The notes beneath the pieces are model-generated. The model was given only the letters and a program-made list of their open reading frames with translations, searched no databases and had not been told where the DNA came from. Position numbers and translations under genes: made by a program. Shown here piece by piece: positions 9,311-18,938 of a stretch of 64,000 nt of DNA. The stretch covers positions 124,001-188,000 of the forward strand of contig NZ_CP092430.2 in assembly GCF_022374935.2 (NCBI RefSeq), written 5' to 3'. The stretch comes from Mycolicibacter virginiensis. Lineage in GTDB: Bacteria > Actinomycetota > Actinomycetes > Mycobacteriales > Mycobacteriaceae. Numbering within the stretch: position 1 is the stretch's first letter; the number at the start of each line of letters is the position of its first letter.

Positions 9311-9865
9311 CTAAGGCAATTCGACTTTGCTCGCCAGCCACCGGCCGTCGACCTTCTGCATCGTCATCTTCATCCGGGCGCGGTCCACTCGCGGGTCGGG
9401 CCGCATGGTGTTGGTGATGGTCTGGTTGACCATCACCAGCACCACAACGGTGTCCTTGGAACCTGACTGCACGGCCGACTCGACCACCGTGCCCTGTGCC
9501 CTGGCCTTGTTGTCGATCAGCAGCTGCCGCAGGTTGACGCTGGCTTTGGTGTAGGTGTCTTTGAACTCCCCGGTTGCACCGTTGAGGACCGCGTCGAAGT
9601 CGTCGTCGACCTTGTCAGAGTCGATGCTGGTCAACACCTGGGCGTAGTCCACCGCTGCCTGTCGTCCGGCGGCTTCCGCGCTCGAGACCCGATGCTGTTG
9701 CCACAACTGCCAGCCGAGCCCGATGACCAACCCGAACACTGCCAGATAGGCGGCCGCGACGAGCGCCATCCGCCACGGGACCCGACGCCTGCGCACCGGC
9801 GGCGCGGCTGTCTCTTCCACGTCCTCGGGGGCGGTCTCGGCGGTCGGTTCGTCGGCGGTGCTCAC
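9311..9865 (-). CDS. Mce-associated membrane protein of the second mce operon
   Basis: 184 residues: acidic N-terminus, arginine patch, transmembrane helix (about 31-52), then a Mas domain containing GATGEFKDTYTKAS, LRQLLIDNKARAQGTV and terminal VDGRWLASKVELP. It lies 19 nt after mceF and 10 nt before the secreted DUF3298 gene. It resembles the protein encoded at 20050-20721 far more closely than the four mce1-type Mas proteins, with whole blocks shared (LRQLLIDNKA, GRWLA-KVE-P), pointing to duplication. Confidence 0.88.
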   Translation of the reverse strand: MSTADEPTAETAPEDVEETAAPPVRRRRVPWRMALVAAAYLAVFGLVIGLGWQLWQQHRVSSAEAAGRQAAVDYAQVLTSIDSDKVDDDFDAVLNGATGEFKDTYTKASVNLRQLLIDNKARAQGTVVESAVQSGSKDTVVVLVMVNQTITNTMRPDPRVDRARMKMTMQKVDGRWLASKVELP

Positions 9866-9884
9866 CGCGGCATCTCCTTGAGCA

Positions 9885-11135
9885 TCAACGAGGCGGCTCG
9901 ATCAGCAGGGGCGGACCGCCGTAGGGGGTGGGAATCGTATAGCGGCCCTTGGGTGTCGGGTCGGTGGTCGCCGCCAGGTCTGCACCGGGCGGCGGTCCCG
10001 CGGTGTCATCGCCGGGTGGGCGTGGCGCATTGTGGGCGCCGCGCACCAGCACGGACTGGTCGGTGTCACGGCAGTAGCCGTACAGGAACGGCTCCGGGTA
10101 GTCCGCCGCAGAAGGGGGCCGCCGCGGGGTCCCGTAATCGCAGGTGTAGCGAGGATAGAGGTCGGCGGTGAACCACAACCCGTTGTCGTGGAAGGCCGTA
10201 CCGAGCGCCTCCAGCGTCGAACCGCGGTAGGCGGGGAACAACGCATTGAGCGCCGGAGTCCGGACATAGAGCAGCTGAGCCGCGGTGGTCAGGTTGCCCA
10301 GCAACCCGACCATGGTGTCGGAATTGTCATCGAAGAGTCCGTCGACCGCCGACAGCATCCCGGGCGCCTGGTCGACCAATCGATGGTAGCCGCCGATCAT
10401 CCGGTTGATGCCCGTGAGCACCTTGTCGAGGTTCTCGGTCGTCACGGCCACCCCGTTGTTGACATCGCTGAGCATGGTGAGCGCCACCCGGCTCGACTTC
10501 AGCAGGCTCACCGTCTCCGGCAGCACCGAATCCAGGGTGGACAGCAAAAAGGTGCCGCCGTTGACGATGTCGGTCAGCTTCTGCGGACCCTCGTCGGACA
10601 GGCTGAGCTCCTTTTTGATCAGGTCGAGCTTGCGCGGATCGGTTTGCGCCAGCATGCCGTTGGCGTCGGCGAGCAACTGCGACATCGGGATCGGGGTTGT
10701 GGCGCGGTCCCGCGAGACGACGCTGCCGGCGGACAGGAACGGTCCGGTCTCCGACGGGGGCTCGAAGTCGATGTACTGCTCACCGGCGGCTGACAGGCCC
10801 GACACGCGCACCGTGCTGGCCGCCGGAATCTTCACCGTCGAGGAGATGTTGGCGACCGCATCGACACCGGTACCGCTGACCCGCAGCGACTCGATCCGGC
10901 CCACCGGAACGCCGCGAACCGACACGTCCTGGTTGGCCAGCAGCCCACCGGAATCCGGCAGCGCGATCGTGATCTGGTAGGTCGAGCGGGCCGGGTTCAC
11001 CCGCAGCGCCCCCACCAGCAGGTAGCCGGTCGCGACCACCAGGGTCATCGCCAACGCGAGCCCTGACAGCAGGTTCTTTCGCCGGTCGCCGGCGCGGACC
11101 AAGCCGACGATGCGCCGGCTGAGTGCCTCGATCAT
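9885..11135 (-). CDS. mceF: Mce family protein MceF (second mce operon)
   Basis: 416 residues from ATG 11135, which overlaps the mceE stop by 4 nt (ATGA); the reading frame is open further upstream but that part is antisense-like sequence inside mceE. N-terminal anchor (about 22-43), MCE domain (about 50-130, with the SGGLLANQDVSVRGVPVGRI turn), helical region (about 140-300) and a short Pro-rich tail. Sixth tube subunit of a second Mce importer. It lacks the long Cys-rich tail of the mce1-type MceF at 3431-5023. Confidence 0.92.
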   Translation of the reverse strand: MIEALSRRIVGLVRAGDRRKNLLSGLALAMTLVVATGYLLVGALRVNPARSTYQITIALPDSGGLLANQDVSVRGVPVGRIESLRVSGTGVDAVANISSTVKIPAASTVRVSGLSAAGEQYIDFEPPSETGPFLSAGSVVSRDRATTPIPMSQLLADANGMLAQTDPRKLDLIKKELSLSDEGPQKLTDIVNGGTFLLSTLDSVLPETVSLLKSSRVALTMLSDVNNGVAVTTENLDKVLTGINRMIGGYHRLVDQAPGMLSAVDGLFDDNSDTMVGLLGNLTTAAQLLYVRTPALNALFPAYRGSTLEALGTAFHDNGLWFTADLYPRYTCDYGTPRRPPSAADYPEPFLYGYCRDTDQSVLVRGAHNAPRPPGDDTAGPPPGADLAATTDPTPKGRYTIPTPYGGPPLLIEPPR

Positions 11136-12370
11136 GGTGTCGGCCCTGGTCCCGGCGGGCCGAGCTCCGCTGCTGCTACATCGCCCTCCGCCGGGGTGGG
11201 AGGTATCGGCGGGCCGACCGCGGTCCACGGCGCCAGCCCCATATCGGAGTCCGGGCCGCGCCCCACCACGCGCTCCTGTAGTCGCCACAGCGCGTACTTG
11301 ATGGAGCCGGCCAGCTTCGCCCAGTCGTAGCGCTTCGGGCCGTGAAATGCTGGGTCTCCTTTGAAGCCGGCGTCAGGCATCGACCCCCACACCAGCCTGT
11401 CAAAACCTGCCCGTAACGAAACCGCCGACCCAGCTGTCATCTTGATGATCGGCGCCTGCAACCGGTTCAGCGCGGCCAGACTGGTGTCGGGGTCGATAGC
11501 CACGTCGTTCCATGCGCCAGCGAGCACGTTGGCGTCCTTGATGAAGCTGTGCCCGGAAGCGTCGGTCCCGGCAATCGACGGGAACCGGGCCAGCTGCTGG
11601 CTGGTCGCGCCGAGTTGCTCGACGAGATCGGCCAGCCGACCGGTGTTGTCCACCAGCGTGTCGGTGGCCGGACCCGCCGCGTCGAGCACATCGGTGAGCG
11701 CCGCGCTGCGGGCATCAAGCCGGTCGGCAAGCCGGCTGGTCTCACGCAGCGCGGTCTCGATCTCACCGGAGCGGGCGTTGAGTTTTGTCAGCAGCTCATT
11801 GGACTGGTTGATCAGCCTGCCGAACGCCTGGCCCTGATCGCCGGTCGCCTTGCCGGCGCCGTTGACGATATTGGTGAAGTTCTGCACAGCCCCACCGTTG
11901 ACCAGAAGCGCCGCCGAACTCAGCACCGATTCTACCGTAGCAGCCGACGCGGTGAACTCCAGCCCGATGATGTCGCCACCCTTGAGCAGCGGCGTCGACG
12001 GGTCGACCTGAGTCGGCGGTTTGACCGCCACGAAGACGTCACCGAGCGGGGTCGCCGACCGCAATTCAGCCGTGCTGCCCAACGGAATCCGGACACCGTC
12101 CATGATGCGCAGCGTGGTGACTGCAGTGTAGTTACGGGCGACTATCGACTCCAGCTGGCCGACATCGGCGCCGGAGAGCTTCACCTTGGCGTGCCCGGGC
12201 AGATTCAGCGCGTTGGCGAACACCGCGGTGATGAGATAGCCGCCGCTGCCGATGCCGGGAGCTGGCAACGGCAGACTGTCCAGCCCACTGGTGGTGCAGC
12301 CAGCAGTGATGACCGCGTTGCACAGCAGCGCCAGCGTCGCCCTGGGCGTTCGTTTCCGTCGCAATGCCAT
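11132..12370 (-). CDS. mceE: Mce family lipoprotein MceE (second mce operon)
   Basis: 412 residues. Basic n-region (RRKR), hydrophobic segment and lipobox ending ITAGC at about residue 25 mark it as the lipoprotein subunit of the set. MCE domain about residues 40-125, then the helical tube segment with heptad-like Leu spacing, and a short Pro/Gly-rich tail. Its start lies 3 nt beyond the mceD stop, and its stop overlaps mceF by 4 nt. It would tether the outer part of the Mce tube to a membrane. Confidence 0.92.
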   Translation of the reverse strand: MALRRKRTPRATLALLCNAVITAGCTTSGLDSLPLPAPGIGSGGYLITAVFANALNLPGHAKVKLSGADVGQLESIVARNYTAVTTLRIMDGVRIPLGSTAELRSATPLGDVFVAVKPPTQVDPSTPLLKGGDIIGLEFTASAATVESVLSSAALLVNGGAVQNFTNIVNGAGKATGDQGQAFGRLINQSNELLTKLNARSGEIETALRETSRLADRLDARSAALTDVLDAAGPATDTLVDNTGRLADLVEQLGATSQQLARFPSIAGTDASGHSFIKDANVLAGAWNDVAIDPDTSLAALNRLQAPIIKMTAGSAVSLRAGFDRLVWGSMPDAGFKGDPAFHGPKRYDWAKLAGSIKYALWRLQERVVGRGPDSDMGLAPWTAVGPPIPPTPAEGDVAAAELGPPGPGPTP

Positions 12371-12373
12371 CGC

Positions 12374-13507
12374 CTACTGCCCCATCATCGAGAGTCCGTC
12401 GAGGACGTACGTCAGCCCGAAGTCCGGGCCGTAATCCGCCAAGGTTCCGGTGCCGCAGCCTAATTGCCGCAAATGCATCATGTTGCACAGCTCCTTGGTG
12501 CTTTGACTGTCGACCAGGCTCTTGTCGACCAGGGTGTGAGCCCGGATCGCCCCGTTGTTGGTGTCGACGGCGTTGTAGATGTTGTCCAGCGCCAGCGGTA
12601 GCAGGTCTATTAGCTCCGCCAGGTCGCGCTGCTTATCCACGAGGGTGGTTACGGCAGTGTCGCCGTTGAGGATGCTCTGCTTGAGGTTGTCACGGTTGGC
12701 TTGCAGCAGGGCGGTCGCCTGCGTGATGATCTCGTTGAACTTACGCCCAGTGCGTCCCGCCCCGAAGTCCTCGTCGGCGAGCATCTGACTCAATTGGCGG
12801 GTGGTGGAACCGAATTGACGCAGCCTCGCGTCATTGCGGGCCGCCGCGTCCATCAGCGAGCTAAGATTGACGATGATCGAGGTCAACTGATCACCGGTCG
12901 CCTCGCCGCGGTCGGAGCTCAGTCGCAACGCCCGAGACAATTCGCTCAGGGCCGACTTGATCTTCGCGCCGTTGCCGCCGGCGATGTCGGCGGCGGCGTT
13001 GATCACGTCGGCTACCGGCCCGTTGCCGTTGCCGTCGCCGCTGAGCGACTTCGAAACCCTGTCGAGCATGTCAAGCACACGATCGAATGCCACTGGTGTC
13101 CGGGTGCGGTTCAGCCCGATAGTGGTGTGGTCGGCCAACACCGGACCGCCGGTATAGGCTGGCGTCAGTTCGACTTGCCGAGCGGTGAGGATCGAGGTGT
13201 TGATGGTCACCGCGTGCACGTTGGCTGGGATCTTTACGTTGCGGTCGACGGTGAACTCGGCCTCGACGTACCCGCCCTTCGGGGTGATCTTGGTGACCTT
13301 GCCCACCGGCATTCCGAGCACCGCAACCACATTGTCCTCGTAGAGGCCTGCGGCGCTGCCGAATTGGGCGGTGACGGTGATGTGTCCGCCGAACGGGTTG
13401 AGGTAGTAGGCGGCCACGGCAGTGACGAGCAGTACTCCTGCGGTCAGCGCACTCACCAGCGCGGCGACACGGCGGCGGCTGCGGGTGGCGGTCGGCGGGG
13501 CGCTCAT
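12374..13507 (-). CDS. mceD: Mce family protein MceD (second mce operon)
   Basis: 377 residues from ATG 13507 (ATGA overlap with the mceC stop); an upstream in-frame start at 13573 would run back into mceC and is less likely. Anchor helix (about 15-37), MCE domain (about 42-120: AAGLYEDNVVAVLGMPVGKV), helical region (about 130-310) and a short Cys-containing end (LCNMMHLRQLGC) before the stop. Unlike the mce1-type MceD at 703-2268 it has no Pro-rich tail. Subunit of the second Mce lipid importer. Confidence 0.92.
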   Translation of the reverse strand: MSAPPTATRSRRRVAALVSALTAGVLLVTAVAAYYLNPFGGHITVTAQFGSAAGLYEDNVVAVLGMPVGKVTKITPKGGYVEAEFTVDRNVKIPANVHAVTINTSILTARQVELTPAYTGGPVLADHTTIGLNRTRTPVAFDRVLDMLDRVSKSLSGDGNGNGPVADVINAAADIAGGNGAKIKSALSELSRALRLSSDRGEATGDQLTSIIVNLSSLMDAAARNDARLRQFGSTTRQLSQMLADEDFGAGRTGRKFNEIITQATALLQANRDNLKQSILNGDTAVTTLVDKQRDLAELIDLLPLALDNIYNAVDTNNGAIRAHTLVDKSLVDSQSTKELCNMMHLRQLGCGTGTLADYGPDFGLTYVLDGLSMMGQ

Positions 13508-14547
13508 TTGCAGTCCTTGAAGTACTCGATCATGCCGAACTGCTTGGCGCGGCCACTGATCGCGCACATCCACGAGTCGATCGCCATCCCGTTAACTAGG
13601 TAGGTTTCGAAAGCCGGTCCGTAGCCGGTGGCATTGGTCAGACCCCGCAATGGCGGCGGTGCGGCCTGCAGCAGGCTGCGCAGCAGGTCGTCATGCTGGC
13701 CGAGCATGTCGGATAGCGCACGCAGGTTGGCCAGCATGTCGTCGAGCATCGTCCGGTCGCTGACCACGATGTTGTTCAGTTGACCCACCAGACTGGTCAG
13801 CGCAGCCAGCATGGCGTGGAAGGTGTGCTGTCGCGCTACCAGTTCCCCGAGGAAATCCTGGCCCTGATCGACCAGGTTGCCCAGGTTCGTCTGCTGGTTG
13901 TGCAAGGTGTTGGCCACCCGCTGGGTGCTGGCGAGCAGGGTGCCGAGCTGATCACGCCGGTCGGCGGTGATCTTCGACAGCGTGTGCAGATTGGCCATCG
14001 CCTGTGGAACCACCGGGGGCAGCCCGCTCAGCTGTTGGCCGAGCACGGCCAGGGACTGGCCGAACTGGTCGGAGTCGACCTGGTCGAATGTGGTGGTGGC
14101 GTCCTCTAGCAGCGACTCCAGCGAATAGGGCACCTCGGTGTGGGCGAGCGGGATCCGTTTGTCGGGCAGCGAACCCGGGCCGTCGGGTTCCAGTCGCAGG
14201 TAGCGCGACCCGAGGATCGTCATCACCTGGATTTTGGCCCCGGTGTCTTTGCCCAGCGGAATGTTGTTGCGCACGGTAAAACCGGCCTCGACGTGATCGC
14301 CGGCGAGCCGCATGCTCGTTACCCGGCCCACCTCGATGCCCGCGATCACGATGGGATTGCCCGGCGCCAGCGCCGCGGCCTGGGCGAACTCCGCGGTGTA
14401 GCGGGTGTAGCCGAAGCCGGCCAGCTTGACCAGCAGCGCCGCGGCGACGACGACCGCGACAACCGCCAATGCCGCGAACCCCAGCCAGGTGGTGTTGTAG
14501 GACTCCAGTGTCCGGGAGCGCCACCTGCGGAGCGACTGATTATCCAT
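13504..14547 (-). CDS. mceC: Mce family protein MceC (second mce operon)
   Basis: 347 residues. N-terminal anchor (about 20-42), MCE domain (about 48-130, with ALAPGNPIVIAGIEVGRV) and helical region to the end; two Cys near the C-terminus (WMCAIS and FKDCK) may pair. ATG 14547 overlaps mceB by 8 nt; the stop overlaps mceD by 4 nt. No Pro-rich tail, in contrast to the mce1-type MceC at the start of the window. Third subunit of the second Mce tube. Confidence 0.92.
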   Translation of the reverse strand: MDNQSLRRWRSRTLESYNTTWLGFAALAVVAVVVAAALLVKLAGFGYTRYTAEFAQAAALAPGNPIVIAGIEVGRVTSMRLAGDHVEAGFTVRNNIPLGKDTGAKIQVMTILGSRYLRLEPDGPGSLPDKRIPLAHTEVPYSLESLLEDATTTFDQVDSDQFGQSLAVLGQQLSGLPPVVPQAMANLHTLSKITADRRDQLGTLLASTQRVANTLHNQQTNLGNLVDQGQDFLGELVARQHTFHAMLAALTSLVGQLNNIVVSDRTMLDDMLANLRALSDMLGQHDDLLRSLLQAAPPPLRGLTNATGYGPAFETYLVNGMAIDSWMCAISGRAKQFGMIEYFKDCK

Positions 14548-15634
14548 TGACGGTGTTCCTGCATCTCGGGGTGTGCCAGGCCAGGTTCTTCATGGTGATG
14601 GGCGTGGCGTTGCCGGGCGTGGCGGCGTTGACGATGATCGTGGTGATGTCGTTGAGGCCGGGAAAGAACCCGGTGATGTTCAGGTCGCAGACATACGTGG
14701 AGCCGTAGGCGCCGTCCCCGAGTACCCGACCCAGGCCTTTGAGCAGCAGTGGCAGGTTGTCGCCGGTGAAAGCCAGCTGCGGCTCGATTCCGGCCATGTG
14801 CTTGGAGAACCCGGGTTCCCGGTTGATCATCTCATCCAGGGAGGGGAAGACCTCGTCGGCGATCGTCGACAGCTGCCGGGTCACCTGGGCCAGGGAGCCG
14901 ACCGAGGACTGCAATGCCGGGCGACGCGAGTCTAGGTCGGCGACCGCTCGCCGGGCCTGCGTCAGCGCGTGGTCCAACTGATCGTTCTGCCCGGCGATGG
15001 TGCCGGTAAGCCGGTTCAGGCTGGTGATGAGGTCGCCGAGCACCTCGTCGCGCCCGGCCAGCGTCGCGGTGAGCGTCGACGACTGATCCACCAGTGCGGT
15101 GATAGACGCCTGGTCGCCTTGCAGCGACTCCAGCACACCCCGGGTCAGATCGTCGGCCTGCTTGGGATCCAGCAGCGACATCAACGGTTTGAAGCCGTTG
15201 AGCAGCGCGCCGACGTCGAAGGACGGTTCGGTGTGGTCCACCCCGATCACGCCGCCGCGGGGCAGCACTCGTTCGTCCCCCCCGGTGTACTCGCCGTCTT
15301 TGCCCAGCGACAGCCCGAGATAACGCTGCCCGATAATGTTCTGGTAGGTCACCGACGCGACGGTGTTGGCATACAGCTTCTGGTTGCTTTGGACGATGAA
15401 CGAGACCTTCGCTAACTTCCCTTCCAATGCCACCTCGTCGACCCGGCCCACCCGGACCCCGGCCATCCGGACGTCGTCGCCTTCGCGCAGGCCGTACACA
15501 TCGGTGAACACGGCCGCATACGGCGTCGTCGCACCAGAGACGTCGCGGCGCAGCGTGGCATAGACCAGCCAGGTCAGCACCATCGAGACGACCATGAAGA
15601 TGGACAGTCCGATCAGCGGGCCGCGGAATCTCAT
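14540..15634 (-). CDS. mceB: Mce family protein MceB (second mce operon)
   Basis: 364 residues. Starts with a short basic segment and an anchor helix (about 7-27), then the MCE domain (about 38-120, with VYGLREGDDVRMAGVRVGRV and TYQNIIGQRYLGL) and the helical region. C-terminal Cys pair (VCDLNIT, HTPRCRN). ATG overlaps the mceA stop by 4 nt; the 3' end overlaps mceC by 8 nt. Length matches mycobacterial MceB proteins (about 340-360). Confidence 0.93.
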   Translation of the reverse strand: MRFRGPLIGLSIFMVVSMVLTWLVYATLRRDVSGATTPYAAVFTDVYGLREGDDVRMAGVRVGRVDEVALEGKLAKVSFIVQSNQKLYANTVASVTYQNIIGQRYLGLSLGKDGEYTGGDERVLPRGGVIGVDHTEPSFDVGALLNGFKPLMSLLDPKQADDLTRGVLESLQGDQASITALVDQSSTLTATLAGRDEVLGDLITSLNRLTGTIAGQNDQLDHALTQARRAVADLDSRRPALQSSVGSLAQVTRQLSTIADEVFPSLDEMINREPGFSKHMAGIEPQLAFTGDNLPLLLKGLGRVLGDGAYGSTYVCDLNITGFFPGLNDITTIIVNAATPGNATPITMKNLAWHTPRCRNTVNG

Positions 15635-17217
15635 TTGTGGCCTCCCGTGTCGGCGGGTACGAACGAGACCGCGTTACCGCGGGCGACCGGGCCGAGCAGC
15701 AGCTGCGCCGCCACAGATGCCGGCTCACGCTGGCCGGTGATCAGGCCCAGCTGGTTGCGTTCGGCCTGGCTGCCGACCGGACCCACGTTGCCGCCGAAGG
15801 CCGCGGGGGCCGCGGGCGCCATCGGGGAGGCCGGCTGCCACTCCGGTGCATGCGGCAGTGACGGGATTGGCGGCTCGGGCGGAGGCGGCGGGCCGAGGTC
15901 GAGCGGGTCGCCGGTGCTGGGAATCCGGGGGGCCGGGCCGGTCCACCACGGCAGCGGCGGGTTGGTGCCCTCCAGGCTGCGATTCGGGTTGACCAGGGGC
16001 GGTCCGACGGCACGGAGGTTCCCATCCGGGCCGATCTCGGTGCCCGCCGGCGGTTCCAGGCCGGCCGGGAAGTGGTAGTTCTGCGGCAGCATGTTCTCAG
16101 GCAGCTCGGAACGCACCTCGATCATCGGCGCGGTGAAGCAGCTCGGCCCCTTCAGCTCGCCGTACTGCGGGCAGTCCGCGCGGGTGTAAGTGTGCATCGG
16201 GGTGAACGACAGGTTGAACCGCGTGTTCTTGGAGACGAGGTCGGGGTCGTAGAAGTGGTCGAAGAATTTCTCGGAGAGCCGATTGACCCGGGTGAAGATC
16301 GGGACGTACTTGTCGGCGTTGTTGGCCAGCACGCCAACAACGGGCGTGAGGTCGTGGGTGATCTGGATCAGTTGGTCGATGTGGTTGTCCAGGGCTTCCC
16401 GGGCCACACCCACGGTGTGCTGGCCACCGCCGACCAACGAGGCCAACTCGGCGCGCTTCTGGGCGAACGCGCGCATCGGTTCGACGGCCTGGTGCAGCGC
16501 GTCGACGAGGTCGGGAGCGGTGGACTGCAGGCCATGGGTGGCATCGAGCAAGGCCGAGACGGTCGATGGGCCGGGGTCGGTGGCGACGATGCCGTTGAGC
16601 TGATCGAGCAGCCGGGACATGTGCGCGCCCGCATTGAGCAACGCGACGCGCCGATTGTCGGTGGCCGCGCCGACGGCGGCCAGGATGCCCAGACTGTGGT
16701 CTTCGCGCCCGCGACCGGTGGCGGCCAGGATGTCGCGCAGTTTGGACACGGTGGTCTGGAAGATCACCGTGGACAGTTCGCCGTTCTCGGCGATGTGGGT
16801 GCCGGTACGGATGGTGGGTCCACCGGTTCCGGAGTCCACCAGCTGGATGGACGAGACCGCGAAAACGTTGGACGGCACCACGCGGGCGGTCACCGAATGC
16901 GGGATGTCCTTGGCGTAGTCGGGCTTGAGGTTGATGTGTACGTAGTTGGGTTTGCCGTAGGCGGCGGGGATCACGTCGGTGACATTACCGACTAGCAGGC
17001 CATGGTACTTGACGTCGGACTGGGCCGGCAGCCCGTCGCCGACGTTGATCAGGTCGGCCACCACCCGCACGTAGGAGTTGAGCATGCCGGTGGACTTGGC
17101 CAACAGGCCGCCGGTGGTCAGCGCGATCACCAGCAGGACCGCGATCCCCGCGCCCAGCAGTTGCTGTTCGGAGGGGCCGCGGCCGTCGGTGTCGAGCGAG
17201 TTGGCCATGTCAGCCAC
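15631..17217 (-). CDS. mceA: Mce family protein MceA (second mce operon)
   Basis: 528 residues, the longest subunit of this operon. Anchor helix (about 20-40), MCE domain (about 48-130; DLINVGDGLPAQSDVKYHGLLVG), helical region (about 140-310), Cys-containing segment (TRADCPQYGELKGPSCF) and a long Pro-rich tail (about 380-490). It directly follows yrbEB, overlapping by 8 nt if ATG 17217 is used; ATG 17208 is an alternative start without overlap. First of the six tube subunits of a transporter importing lipid or sterol-type substrate; the substrate cannot be read from the sequence. Confidence 0.92.
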   Translation of the reverse strand: MADMANSLDTDGRGPSEQQLLGAGIAVLLVIALTTGGLLAKSTGMLNSYVRVVADLINVGDGLPAQSDVKYHGLLVGNVTDVIPAAYGKPNYVHINLKPDYAKDIPHSVTARVVPSNVFAVSSIQLVDSGTGGPTIRTGTHIAENGELSTVIFQTTVSKLRDILAATGRGREDHSLGILAAVGAATDNRRVALLNAGAHMSRLLDQLNGIVATDPGPSTVSALLDATHGLQSTAPDLVDALHQAVEPMRAFAQKRAELASLVGGGQHTVGVAREALDNHIDQLIQITHDLTPVVGVLANNADKYVPIFTRVNRLSEKFFDHFYDPDLVSKNTRFNLSFTPMHTYTRADCPQYGELKGPSCFTAPMIEVRSELPENMLPQNYHFPAGLEPPAGTEIGPDGNLRAVGPPLVNPNRSLEGTNPPLPWWTGPAPRIPSTGDPLDLGPPPPPEPPIPSLPHAPEWQPASPMAPAAPAAFGGNVGPVGSQAERNQLGLITGQREPASVAAQLLLGPVARGNAVSFVPADTGGHK

Positions 17218-18067
17218 CGAACCTTGCGCCGGCGTCGATGCTCCACAGCGCCATCGTCAGCAGCATGTTGACCATGATCACGATCGTGATGGAAGCCCGC
17301 ATGGCCCGGCCGGAGGCCACCCCGACGCCTTCGGGTCCGCCGGAGGCGTAGAAGCCGTAGTAGCACTGCACGGTAGAGGCCAGCCACACGAACACCACGC
17401 ACTTGAGCACGGAGTAGACGATGTCCTTGCCGCTCAACATCATTGTGAAGTAGTGCGTGTACGGGCCGATGGAGCCGCCGCCGATGATGCCGGTGACCAG
17501 CTGGCAGGTCAGGTAGGTGATCGCCAGACAGGCCACGTAGAGCGGGATCACCGCGATGGTCGCGGCCAGCAGTCGGGTGGTGACCAGGAACGGAATGGGC
17601 CGGATCGCGATCGAATCGAGGGCGTCGATCTCCTCGGCGATTCGCATGGCGCCGAGCTGCGCGGTGAAGCGGCAACCGGCCTGCATCGCGAACGCCATCG
17701 AGGCCATGATCGGTGCCAGCTCGCGGGTGTTGACCAGTGATGAGATGATGCCGGTCGCGGGCCCCAGCCCCAGCAGATTCAGAAAGTTGTAGCCCTCGAT
17801 CGCCACCAGCGCACCGGCGGTGAAGCCCAGGACGATCGCCACCCCAGCGGTGCCGCCACCCACCACGATGGAGCCGTTGCCCCAGGCGATGTCGGAGAGC
17901 AACCGCAGAAACTCCTTGCGGTAGTGACGTAGCACGGTCGGAACACCGGCCGCGGCGCGGCCGAAGAACACCAGCATGTGTCCCAAGCGGATGGTCGGCT
18001 CGGACGCCATCCGGTAGGCGCGCAGCAGCGGGCGCGCGAATGCCGGGACATAGGACGACGCGGTCAT
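17210..18067 (-). CDS. yrbEB: MlaE/YrbE-type ABC permease, YrbEB (second mce operon)
   Basis: 285 residues from ATG 18067, one base after the yrbEA stop. MlaE-family permease with about five to six hydrophobic helices and the family core (LTAGALVAIEGYNFL, RELAPIMASMAFAMQAGCRFTAQLG, RIAEEIDALD) in which the Glu-rich EEID element probably contacts the MceG-type ATPase. With YrbEA it forms the inner-membrane base of the Mce transporter. An upstream in-frame start at 18121 would overlap yrbEA and is less likely. Confidence 0.94.
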   Translation of the reverse strand: MTASSYVPAFARPLLRAYRMASEPTIRLGHMLVFFGRAAAGVPTVLRHYRKEFLRLLSDIAWGNGSIVVGGGTAGVAIVLGFTAGALVAIEGYNFLNLLGLGPATGIISSLVNTRELAPIMASMAFAMQAGCRFTAQLGAMRIAEEIDALDSIAIRPIPFLVTTRLLAATIAVIPLYVACLAITYLTCQLVTGIIGGGSIGPYTHYFTMMLSGKDIVYSVLKCVVFVWLASTVQCYYGFYASGGPEGVGVASGRAMRASITIVIMVNMLLTMALWSIDAGARFGG

Positions 18068-18068
18068 C

Positions 18069-18938
18069 TCACAGCCCCGTCCGTGGGTAGAGCACGTTAT
18101 AGAGCTCGCTGATGCCGACATTGACGATCATCAGAACCAGGATCGACTCGACCACCGAAGCGTTCACCGAGTTGGCGACGCCGGCCGGACCGCCGCGGGT
18201 GGACAGTCCCTTCTGGCAGGACACCACCGCGACGATCGCGCCGTAGACCACGGCCTTGATCAGCGCGACGATCATGTCGCCGGTGGTGGCGAACGAGGAG
18301 AACGTGGCCACGAAACTGCCGGGCGCGCCCTTCTGGAAATACACGTTGAACAGGTAGCTGGCCAAAAAGCCTACGAAGCAGGTGATTCCGGTCAGCGCTA
18401 CGCCGATCATGATGGCCGCGGCGAAGCGGGGGACCACCAGCCGACGGATCACCGAGACGCCCATCACCTCCATGGCGTCGGTCTCCTCGCGCATGGTTCG
18501 CGAACCCAGGTCGGCGGTGATGGCCGACCCGACCGCGGCGGCCATCAGCATGGCCGCCACCAGCGAGGCAGCCTGCCGGATGACAGCGAGCCCGGCAGCC
18601 GCGCCGGCCAGTGAGGTGGCGCCGACCTGGTTGGCCAGCAGCGCGAACTGAATGGAGAGCGTGACCCCGATCGGCAATGCGACCAAAACCGTCGGCAGCA
18701 CAGCGGTGTTGGCCATGAAGGCGCTCTGCCGGACGAACTCGCCCCATTGGAATCGGCCGCCGAACAGGTCGGAGAAGAAGTACTGCACGGTGCGCACCGC
18801 CAGGACGCACTGTTCGCCGACGGTGGTCAGCGAGGCCAGCGGGTGGCGGTTGACATAACCGGCGGTCCAGTCCTGGATGGCTGCCACTCCGTCGAGCGCA
18901 GGCTCGGCGGCGAGGTCGCGGTCGTCCTGGGTGGTCAT
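18069..18938 (-). CDS. yrbEA: MlaE/YrbE-type ABC permease, YrbEA (second mce operon)
   Basis: 289 residues, first gene of the minus-strand mce operon. Cytoplasmic N-terminus, then the MlaE domain with about five helices: LPIGVTLSIQFALLANQVG, GSAITADLGSRTMREETDAMEVMG (permease-ATPase coupling region) and a C-terminal STRGGPAGVANSVNASVV element. Forms the permease with YrbEB; no ATPase gene lies in this operon, consistent with a shared MceG/Mkl encoded elsewhere. The start ATG 18938 has only a weak upstream purine stretch. Confidence 0.94.
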   Translation of the reverse strand: MTTQDDRDLAAEPALDGVAAIQDWTAGYVNRHPLASLTTVGEQCVLAVRTVQYFFSDLFGGRFQWGEFVRQSAFMANTAVLPTVLVALPIGVTLSIQFALLANQVGATSLAGAAAGLAVIRQAASLVAAMLMAAAVGSAITADLGSRTMREETDAMEVMGVSVIRRLVVPRFAAAIMIGVALTGITCFVGFLASYLFNVYFQKGAPGSFVATFSSFATTGDMIVALIKAVVYGAIVAVVSCQKGLSTRGGPAGVANSVNASVVESILVLMIVNVGISELYNVLYPRTGL

